This document shows, piece after piece, positions 5,248 through 10,744 of a DNA stretch of 11,517 bases (its first letter is position 1; each line of letters begins with the position of its first letter). Location: contig JAHFCV010000065.1 of NCBI GenBank assembly GCA_023249275.1, positions 1 through 11,517 of the forward strand, in the 5' to 3' direction. The DNA is from Candidatus Methanoperedens sp. (GTDB lineage: Archaea; Halobacteriota; Methanosarcinia; Methanosarcinales; Methanoperedenaceae). The translations under genes and the position numbers were made by a program. The notes beneath the pieces were generated by a model, which saw only the letters and a list, made by a program, of their open reading frames with translations, was not told the DNA's origin and made no database searches.

Positions 5248-6315
5248 TCATATCACTTTTGTAATTTTTGCGACATTCTCCGCAGCTTCGCGGGTCAATC
5301 CGGTTCCAAGTATAGTATATCTCTCAGGACGAATCTCATGAGCATGAAGGAGTGCCTTGATAATATACTCTTCCTCTATCCCGAGTTCGGAAGCATTGGT
5401 AGGCGCTCTGATTGTTTTCAGGGCAGTGCGTATCTCCTGCCAGTTGCCTCCGTGCAGGTACATCATCATTATTGCTCCCACGCCGCACTGCTCACCGTGC
5501 AGCGCAGGATTGGGCGCTATTTCATCAAGCGCATGGCTGAACTTGTGCTCGGAGCCGCTCGCGGGACGGGATGAGCCTGCAATGCTCATAGCCACTCCAC
5601 TGGCTACAAGCGCTTTCACCACAGTCCATGCCGATTCTTCAAGACCTGGTTTTATTGCCTCGGCAGATTCAATCAGGATTTTTGCGGTCATATTTGAGAT
5701 AATCGAAGCGTATTCGCTGAATGGTTCGCCGCGCAGCCTTCGCGCCAGTTCCCAGTCCCGCACCGCTGTATAGTTGGAGATTATGTCCCCGCATCCCGCT
5801 GCCAGCAAACGGTAAGGCGCAGCCGCTATAATGGCTGTGTCTGCAACTACTGCAAGGGGTGTCTGCGCCGCTTCTGAAACGGTTTTATTGTTTCGTATGA
5901 TGGATGCGCGAGAAGAGACTATGCCGTCATGCGAAGCTGCTGTGGGAACGCTTATGAAAGGCATGTCAAGATGTACGGAAGCGAGCTTGGCAATATCTAT
6001 GGATTTCCCGCCCCCCACACCCAGCAAAAACGAGGCTTTTACCTCGCCTGCGAGCTTCTCAACTTTCCTGATATCGTCGAGCGTGGGCTTTTCAACTGTG
6101 GCAACACTTACCTCAAAACCCGACTCTTCAAGAGAAACCGCCGCGGTTTTCCCCGCTGCTTTGAGCGTGGAGCCGCCAGCTACAATAAGGGCGCTCCCAT
6201 TAAGCTTAAGGTCTTTACACACCTTACCTGTATCGCTGATTACGCCATGACCAACAACTACATTTCTGGGCAGCTGCATCCACTTGTTTTTATGGTTTTC
6301 TTTGCTCTCTTTCAT
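5248..6315 (-). CDS. egsA: sn-glycerol-1-phosphate dehydrogenase
   Basis: This 355-residue, full-length G1P dehydrogenase reduces dihydroxyacetone phosphate to sn-glycerol-1-phosphate with NAD(P)H. It sets the stereochemistry of archaeal ether lipids. Visible motifs are GVGGGKSIDIAK (99-110, nucleotide binding), PTAASHDGIVSSRAS (124-138) and GCGDIISN (174-181), with the zinc ligand Asp177; the other zinc ligands are His257 in SEHKFSH (255-261) and His273 in LHGEQCG. The start at ATG 6315 gives an N-terminal extension before the conserved WMQLPR; Met13 (6279) is the alternative. A TATA on the minus strand (about 6354-6363) predicts a transcript start near 6332 and favours 6315. The first codon is only 10 bp from the divergent DUF63 gene, so this promoter lies inside DUF63 coding sequence. 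Confidence 0.97.
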   Translation of the reverse strand: MKESKENHKNKWMQLPRNVVVGHGVISDTGKVCKDLKLNGSALIVAGGSTLKAAGKTAAVSLEESGFEVSVATVEKPTLDDIRKVEKLAGEVKASFLLGVGGGKSIDIAKLASVHLDMPFISVPTAASHDGIVSSRASIIRNNKTVSEAAQTPLAVVADTAIIAAAPYRLLAAGCGDIISNYTAVRDWELARRLRGEPFSEYASIISNMTAKILIESAEAIKPGLEESAWTVVKALVASGVAMSIAGSSRPASGSEHKFSHALDEIAPNPALHGEQCGVGAIMMMYLHGGNWQEIRTALKTIRAPTNASELGIEEEYIIKALLHAHEIRPERYTILGTGLTREAAENVAKITKVI

Positions 6316-6325
6316 AGGTTATGAT

Positions 6326-7186
6326 ATGGATATAATAGATACCGTCTGGCAGTATATATATAAGTATTACATAAGCGGCATAATCAATGACACGTCCTAC
6401 AATCCTGTGGACACGCTCACCTATGCAATATTGCTGGGTATTAGCCTTTTCGGAGTCTTAAAGTTACTGGATAAACTCAGGGTGGAAGTAGATACACGGT
6501 TCATAATAGCAGTGACGCCTTATGTTCTTGCAGGCTCTTCACTGCGGGTGCTTGAAGATTCAAACGTATTCACCCCGCCGCTTCGATATCTCTTTATAAC
6601 GCCGCTGATATATTTTTTCATGTTTGCAGTGACGGTAGGCATACTTGCGCTTGCAATTAACCTTGAAAGAAAAGGAAAGATAAGGGATTACCACTCGTTT
6701 TTTTGCTATGCCGGGATTGCGTGGACTGTTATTAATATCGCGGCGCTGCTGGCGACGGGTGAGGTAAAAAATCCCGTTCCTGCTGCCGCTATACTGGCTC
6801 TGGGCGTAATTACCACAGCTCTTGTCTATTTCATATCCCTGCGGCTTGATTTCACGCTTCTTACTAACAAACTCAATATATCCCTGCTGTTTGTCCATCT
6901 CCTCGATGCTTCTTCCACCTTCGTTGGGATGGACTGGCTCGGATATTATGAAAAGCATGTGGCTCCCACGTTTTTTATTGACCTGGCAGGCAATTATACA
7001 GACCATCCGTCATTAGTGATGTATCCGCTTAAATTGCTGGTATTCATACCCGTGCTTTACATGCTGGATAACAAATTTGATACTGATAAAGAGAAAAAAC
7101 TGGTAGACCTGTTGAAACTCGCCATACTGGTGCTGGGACTTTCTCCTGCAACGCGGAATACTCTTCGGATTTTAATGGGAGTATAA
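6326..7186 (+). CDS. DUF63 family membrane protein
   Basis: This 286-residue integral membrane protein has about seven to eight hydrophobic segments (near 31-48, 58-72, 86-112, 127-144, 151-171, 183-200, 228-246 and 262-275). Family marks are TPYVLAGSSLRVLEDSN (64-80), HLLDASSTFVGMD (191-203) and the C-terminal GLSPATRNTLR (271-281). DUF63 is an archaeal family of unknown function. An upstream in-frame ATG at 6284 would run through the egsA start, so I prefer ATG 6326, which has AGGT at 6316-6319. The SpoIIM-family gene follows after a single base, so they form one transcription unit. Conserved polar residues inside helices (R74, D78, H191, D194, R277) hint at an enzymatic or transport site, but this is inference. 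Confidence 0.88.
   Translation: MDIIDTVWQYIYKYYISGIINDTSYNPVDTLTYAILLGISLFGVLKLLDKLRVEVDTRFIIAVTPYVLAGSSLRVLEDSNVFTPPLRYLFITPLIYFFMFAVTVGILALAINLERKGKIRDYHSFFCYAGIAWTVINIAALLATGEVKNPVPAAAILALGVITTALVYFISLRLDFTLLTNKLNISLLFVHLLDASSTFVGMDWLGYYEKHVAPTFFIDLAGNYTDHPSLVMYPLKLLVFIPVLYMLDNKFDTDKEKKLVDLLKLAILVLGLSPATRNTLRILMGV
6354..6363 (-). promoter_or_regulatory. TATA box of egsA, inside the DUF63 gene
   Basis: The minus strand reads TTATATATAT, about 43 bp before the egsA ATG. On the plus strand the same bases encode the tyrosine/isoleucine-rich codons 10-13 of the DUF63 protein. Confidence 0.5.
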
Positions 7187-7187
7187 C

Positions 7188-7769
7188 ATGCAAAAAGACC
7201 TTGAGTACCTTTATTCCTTACGGAAATATATCATTTTAATAACAGGGGTTTTTTTCTTTTTTGTAATTATCGGCTTTGCGGTATCATTAAAGAATCCTGA
7301 GAAATCCGCTTATCTAATCGATTTATTTAAAGAAACTTTTGGCTGGATTACAAAACTTGATCCTTTTGAAAGAATGCTCGCAATTTTCAAGAACAATGCG
7401 CTTAACAGTCTGTTCGCCCTGGTATCAGGTATCGTGTTTGGTTTAGTTCCTCTTGCTCTCATTGCTGTCAACGGGCTGTTCCTTGGCATGGTGGTCCAGG
7501 TTTTTTCAACAGAAAAGGGGGTACTATTTGTGCTTGCAGCAGTCCTTCCCCACGGAATTATAGAATTGCCGATGGTGCTTCTTAGCGCAGCTATCGGGCT
7601 TCAGCTCGGTCATGAGATGTACCTGTACTTAAAAGGCGAAAGGACGAATTTAAAACACGAATTGAAACTGGGCTTGTTGTTTTATATTGTAAGGATAGCG
7701 CCCCTGCTTTTATTGGCGTCGATAATTGAATCCTATGTGACACCAATAATAGCTATGCGTGTCAGCTAA
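7188..7769 (+). CDS. SpoIIM/DUF95 family membrane protein
   Basis: This 193-residue protein has hydrophobic segments at about 13-33, 72-96, 108-140 and 160-183. The stage II sporulation protein M family marks are present: IFKNNALNS (66-74), a glycine-spaced helix GIVFGLVPL (81-89), NGLFLG (95-100) and PHGIIELP (121-128). In Bacillus SpoIIM localises a peptidoglycan-degrading complex; archaea do not sporulate, and archaeal members have no assigned role. The ATG follows the DUF63 stop by one base, with GGGAG (within codons just before the stop) as ribosome site. Coupling to DUF63 suggests the two act together in the membrane. Confidence 0.9.
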   Translation: MQKDLEYLYSLRKYIILITGVFFFFVIIGFAVSLKNPEKSAYLIDLFKETFGWITKLDPFERMLAIFKNNALNSLFALVSGIVFGLVPLALIAVNGLFLGMVVQVFSTEKGVLFVLAAVLPHGIIELPMVLLSAAIGLQLGHEMYLYLKGERTNLKHELKLGLLFYIVRIAPLLLLASIIESYVTPIIAMRVS

Positions 7770-7784
7770 TTCTCAATAGTAGCC

Positions 7785-8047
7785 CTATGCAGTTAGCAGA
7801 CGAATGAGCCCATATCCCGACATCACCCCGAATAAGGTATGCTCCTTTCCATCGATATGCCCCTGTTCATGAGCAATAACCAGGTCATAGTCTCTTTTGC
7901 CCAGGAAAATGCCGTCCTTATTACATAAATGTCTTTCATGTCCGTGAATCCTCTCAGCAGATATTTCACGTACCATGCAGGCTTTTCACCGCCTTTTTCC
8001 CGGTATTTTTGCAAAAACTCTTCTCGCGGCAGGGAAATTATAGTCAT
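7785..8047 (-). pseudogene. mini metzincin-like protein (HExxHxxGxxH), interrupted by a -1 frameshift
   Basis: Two overlapping frames together make one protein. The first starts at ATG 8047 after a good ribosome site AGAGGTGG (8052-8059) and reads MTIISLPREEFLQKYREKGG onward through GFTDMKDIYV. The second, one base back, reads NKDGIFLGKRDYDLVIAHEQ onward and ends at 7785. Joining GTA (7922-7924) to AAT (7920-7922) restores an uninterrupted protein of about 87 residues, equivalent to one missing base near 7920. The join contains HEQGHIDGKEH, a complete metzincin zinc motif, and GVMSGYG shortly after as a possible Met-turn. A TATA TTTATATT at 8089-8096 fits a roughly 20-nt leader. This may be a pseudogene, a sequencing error or a recoded gene; no classic slippery heptamer is visible. 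The family is not recognised beyond the motif. Confidence 0.65.
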
Positions 8048-8088
8048 TAGTCCACCTCTTTTTTTCGTTCAAATTAAAGCCCGATGAA

Positions 8089-8096
8089 AATATAAA
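8089..8096 (-). promoter_or_regulatory. TATA box of the metzincin-like gene
   Basis: The minus strand reads TTTATATT, about 45 bp before the ATG at 8047, giving a short leader that includes the ribosome site at 8052-8059. The promoter is intact although the gene is frameshifted. Confidence 0.55.
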
Positions 8097-8126
8097 CTTA
8101 TGGGCGGGGTTTGAGTGGCGCATACG

Positions 8127-10091
8127 TTAAAACATGGATTTGTGTATAATCCGAAAATCCGGCAAAAGCCTGTCAAAATACTTTACCACAACACATGACT
8201 CAGTACATTTCCCGCACCGTGTACACTCTTTATTGATTCTAAGCTGCGGCTCGATTGTGATGGCTCCCACAGGACACACTTTCAGACACACCCCGCATTT
8301 CGTACACTTCTTAGCCCTTATCAATTGCTTGGCGGTATTCTCAAACAGCGACAGAGCTTCTTCCTTTCCAGGCGCGTTTACAGATATATGCCCTGATGAG
8401 AATATCTTGACGCTTGACTTATCTACCCTGATTAACAGCACCCCGAGGTCTTCAGAGAATACGTTTTCACCAAGAATATTTGCGATATTTTGCGCCTCAT
8501 CAGGCATGAGCCCCGTAATTTTTCCTTCCATGGTGTATCCGCCTGTCTTGCAGGGCGAAACCCCGCCTGTCACTACAATGCCCAACTCCTCTTTTTTGCC
8601 TTTCAGTTTCGTGCCTATATTGAGTTCCCCTGCCAGGCGCATCATTTTGGGCGGCAATGTCTTCCAGCGCCAGAAGCCGTGTTCTATGAATTTATCCGAA
8701 ACCCCATGCTCTTTTGCCCATCCCAAAAGATACTCGTTCCAGCGCGCAAACAATTCTGGATGCAGCTCCCCGAACCTGTAATATTCGGCGCTTAGCTCCG
8801 CAGGGCACAGCCAGCACCCAACGCGCTCAAAACCAAGGTCGTACAATGGATTGTACTCCAGTCTGCGATAGTAAATATAGAGCCAAACCTCAATGGCGCG
8901 CCAGTTGCGGATGGGGAACACGCTTACCTGCCCGGGAATAAACGGATTTTCTTCTTTCGGCGCTATGCGCGCGCGGGTGAAGGATTCGTATCTTCTTTTC
9001 CCGTCTATGGTAAGGCATTTGCGCCCGCCGCGTGTGCATTCCTCCATGACCGTATTGATGGGCGCAAGCTTGCAGACCTTGCAGCACCACCTGAAATCCT
9101 TGGCAGGAGGTCCGAAACCCGGGAGAGCATCCCAGAAGGCTTCTTTTGCCTCAACTTCAATAAGCTCGATATTGTTTTCTTTGCAGAACCTTCTCGCAAA
9201 TTCCACTGTTTCTGGAAACTCAATGCCAGTGTTTGCAAAGAACACTTTTATGGGCTTTTTCACGGCGCTTCGCGTAAGGTCAAGCGTAGTAAGGCTGTCC
9301 TTTCCCCCGCTGAAGGAAACGTAAACCGGCGAATCACTGAACTCTTTCTGGTTGGCTATGCCCCGAATGGTGTTTACGGCATCTTTTACAAGCCTTTTCA
9401 TGTGCGGCGCATTGGCGCGGATGATGGCGTTCATTGATGGCTTTTCGGTAAGGAAAGACGCTTTTTGTGATTCGATTTTCTTTATCCGCAGTGCGTGTCC
9501 CGGTTTTTTCAGCTCCGCGCTGTCCCTGTAAGATGTTGCGAACCCTCCCAGGTTTTTGCTGATTACAAGAACGGTATCCCCTTTTATTATGTCATCCGAG
9601 CATTCAAGAACGTCGCTTCCCTCAATGTTTTTCCCGCTCAGGTGCCTGCCGCCTGAGGAGATTTTAACGAGTTTATTGCGCATGCCTGAATTTATAAGCG
9701 CGGAGGCTCCTTCAACCATAAGGTCTAATTTGAAGGCAAGTTCTTTCATATCGAACCTCAATACCCCGAAGCGAATCCCGTCCACGAGCATCTCATCTGT
9801 CTTGTCCTCGCCTGGAATTTTATTAAGAAGGATGAGTTTTCCTACAAGGGGATTGGCGCCAAATGACCCTAACATCAGGTCGCTGATTATTTTCTGTTCA
9901 TGGGGCGAGGAAAACCGAACGTCCCCGGGTAGGGAAAGTTCGATTCGTAAGCCTTTTTCCCTGCAGATACCGCACTCCTCGTCCAGCAGCGGGATGTTGC
10001 ATTTCCTGCACCAGAATATGTAATTTTTTTCAAATTCCCATGCGGTGTTTGATGGTTGTAATTTTGTCTTGTTTTGTCTTTTGGTGTGCAT
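8127..10091 (-). CDS. zinc ribbon-PUA-PAPS reductase-ferredoxin fusion protein
   Basis: This 654-residue archaeal multidomain protein holds, in order: a zinc ribbon (C28, C31, C40, C43); a PUA-type RNA-binding domain (about 135-205, around VKISSGGRHLSGK); a phosphoadenosine-phosphosulfate reductase/ATP-pyrophosphatase domain with the PP-loop SGGKDS (261-266); and a C-terminal double [4Fe-4S] ferredoxin (C596, C599, C602, C606 and C623, C626, C629, C633). Inside the reductase domain, RWCCKVCKLAPI (334-345) and GCWLCP (425-430) resemble the CC...CxxC cluster-binding site of APS reductases. The C-terminal catalytic ECGIH-type Cys motif is not seen. Family members occur in methanogens and other euryarchaea. 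A PUA domain plus a PP-loop suggests sulphur insertion into RNA rather than, or besides, sulphate assimilation; the substrate is not established. A TATA (10118-10127) about 31 bp upstream implies a leaderless mRNA. Confidence 0.92.
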   Translation of the reverse strand: MHTKRQNKTKLQPSNTAWEFEKNYIFWCRKCNIPLLDEECGICREKGLRIELSLPGDVRFSSPHEQKIISDLMLGSFGANPLVGKLILLNKIPGEDKTDEMLVDGIRFGVLRFDMKELAFKLDLMVEGASALINSGMRNKLVKISSGGRHLSGKNIEGSDVLECSDDIIKGDTVLVISKNLGGFATSYRDSAELKKPGHALRIKKIESQKASFLTEKPSMNAIIRANAPHMKRLVKDAVNTIRGIANQKEFSDSPVYVSFSGGKDSLTTLDLTRSAVKKPIKVFFANTGIEFPETVEFARRFCKENNIELIEVEAKEAFWDALPGFGPPAKDFRWCCKVCKLAPINTVMEECTRGGRKCLTIDGKRRYESFTRARIAPKEENPFIPGQVSVFPIRNWRAIEVWLYIYYRRLEYNPLYDLGFERVGCWLCPAELSAEYYRFGELHPELFARWNEYLLGWAKEHGVSDKFIEHGFWRWKTLPPKMMRLAGELNIGTKLKGKKEELGIVVTGGVSPCKTGGYTMEGKITGLMPDEAQNIANILGENVFSEDLGVLLIRVDKSSVKIFSSGHISVNAPGKEEALSLFENTAKQLIRAKKCTKCGVCLKVCPVGAITIEPQLRINKECTRCGKCTESCVVVKYFDRLLPDFRIIHKSMF

Positions 10092-10117
10092 TTCGATGCT
10101 AGTATTAACAGGATGCT

Positions 10118-10127
10118 TTAATTAAAT
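10118..10127 (-). promoter_or_regulatory. TATA box of the PAPS-reductase fusion gene
   Basis: The minus strand reads ATTTAATTAA, centred about 31 bp before the ATG at 10091. The inner copy of the 18-bp repeat ends only about 7 bp further upstream. Confidence 0.5.
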
Positions 10128-10133
10128 AATCCA

Positions 10134-10151
10134 TTACCACCACTTCATGCT
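10134..10151. repeat. 18-bp direct repeat, copy 1
   Basis: TTACCACCACTTCATGCT is identical to 10727-10744. On the minus strand it reads as the last five codons and stop of the methyltransferase gene (S-M-K-W-W-stop), although no such gene lies here. It sits 2 bp beyond the toxin stop codon. Confidence 0.9.
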
Positions 10152-10153
10152 TC

Positions 10154-10486
10154 CTATTGGTGCAAAATCCCGATTAGCTTTTCAATGGCTTCGTCGATTT
10201 TCTTTTGTTTTAGATGACCTACTTTATACAATATGCTATTGCTATCCGCAGTAAAAATACGATTTGGTCTGATATGGCTTCTTTGTTTAAGGGTTCCCTC
10301 GGTGAAATCTGCGTCCTCGATTATGATAGCATATTCATCTTTAATCCACTGGCTGGTTATCTGACACAATATCACATCATTCCCTTTCAACTCCGCAATG
10401 ACCATTGCAGGTCTTCGTTTAGCTTGACTTAAATCTGAAAACGGGAATGGAAGGACAACGATATCCCCTTTTACAAATCTTGCCAT
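10154..10486 (-). CDS. MazF/PemK-like toxin (endoribonuclease)
   Basis: This 110-residue protein has the MazF/PemK family layout: KGDIVVLPFPFSDLSQAKRR (6-25) with the conserved arginine and proline RP (25-26), a CQITS strand (41-45) holding the usual Thr, and SHIRPNRIFT (70-79). Such toxins cut mRNA at short sequences. The ATG lies inside the end of the antitoxin gene (16-bp overlap), the standard antitoxin-first coupling. The gene ends 2 bp before one copy of the 18-bp repeat. Base composition is markedly more AT-rich than the flanking methyltransferase and reductase genes, which fits separate acquisition. Confidence 0.9.
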   Translation of the reverse strand: MARFVKGDIVVLPFPFSDLSQAKRRPAMVIAELKGNDVILCQITSQWIKDEYAIIIEDADFTEGTLKQRSHIRPNRIFTADSNSILYKVGHLKQKKIDEAIEKLIGILHQ

Positions 10487-10674
10487 GCCTTATCTTCTTC
10501 AGGTCTTTGCCAATCCTTTTTAAGTGAAGATTCGCTTGCTATTGCAGTTCCCAGTTTTTCTTTCTGTGATTTTATCTTAAGAAAATGAATAAAGTCAAGT
10601 ATCTCTTCAAAGAGACTATCCGGAACCTGTTCAATTTCACGGAAGATTAATTCTTTTTTCGCCACATTTACCAT
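10471..10674 (-). CDS. DUF2281-type antitoxin
   Basis: This 67-residue protein carries the DUF2281 pattern: an N-terminal helix with P-x-x-LFEEILDFIHFLK (18-33) and a C-terminal SSLKKDWQRPEEDKAWQDL (49-67), the toxin-binding tail typical of these small partners. No DNA-binding domain is apparent. A TATA on the minus strand (TTATAA-containing, 10701-10710) lies about 31 bp before the ATG, and there is no ribosome site, so the mRNA is probably leaderless. A 10-bp palindrome lies between the TATA box and the ATG and could be the control site. The MazF-like gene overlaps its 3' end. Confidence 0.88.
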   Translation of the reverse strand: MVNVAKKELIFREIEQVPDSLFEEILDFIHFLKIKSQKEKLGTAIASESSLKKDWQRPEEDKAWQDL

Positions 10675-10676
10675 GG

Positions 10677-10686
10677 TATGTACATA
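10677..10686. promoter_or_regulatory. palindrome TATGTACATA, candidate operator of the toxin-antitoxin module
   Basis: This perfect 10-bp palindrome lies between the TATA box and the antitoxin ATG, over the predicted transcription start. That position suits autorepression, as in other toxin-antitoxin loci. It is read from position and symmetry only. Confidence 0.35.
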
Positions 10687-10700
10687 TACAATTTGTTCGG

Positions 10701-10710
10701 TTATAATAGT
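10701..10710 (-). promoter_or_regulatory. TATA-like box of the toxin-antitoxin module
   Basis: The minus strand reads ACTATTATAA, centred about 31 bp before the antitoxin ATG. It lies inside the unit bounded by the 18-bp repeats, so the cassette carries its own promoter. Confidence 0.5.
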
Positions 10711-10726
10711 TATGTCTGCAATCTGG

Positions 10727-10744
10727 TTACCACCACTTCATGCT
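10727..10744. repeat. 18-bp direct repeat, copy 2 (3' end of the methyltransferase gene)
   Basis: This copy is identical to 10134-10151 and begins 593 bp after it. It comprises the stop codon and last five codons of the methyltransferase. The bases on either side differ from those beside copy 1. Confidence 0.9.

Noticed and set aside
6560..7006. Minus-strand 148-residue frame opposite DUF63
   Set aside because: It is antisense to a conserved membrane-protein gene, and its composition (R- and K-rich, no motif) is that of a shadow.
7915..7930. Programmed -1 frameshifting in the metzincin-like gene
   Set aside because: There is no X-XXY-YYZ slippery heptamer and no obvious stimulatory stem. 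A simple indel or read error is the more economical reading, so it is listed as a broken gene.
8134..8781. Long plus-strand frame of 215 residues opposite the PAPS-reductase gene
   Set aside because: It is antisense to a clearly recognisable multidomain gene and shows no family motif. It is a shadow caused by codon bias. The same holds for 8893-9324 and 9556-10023.
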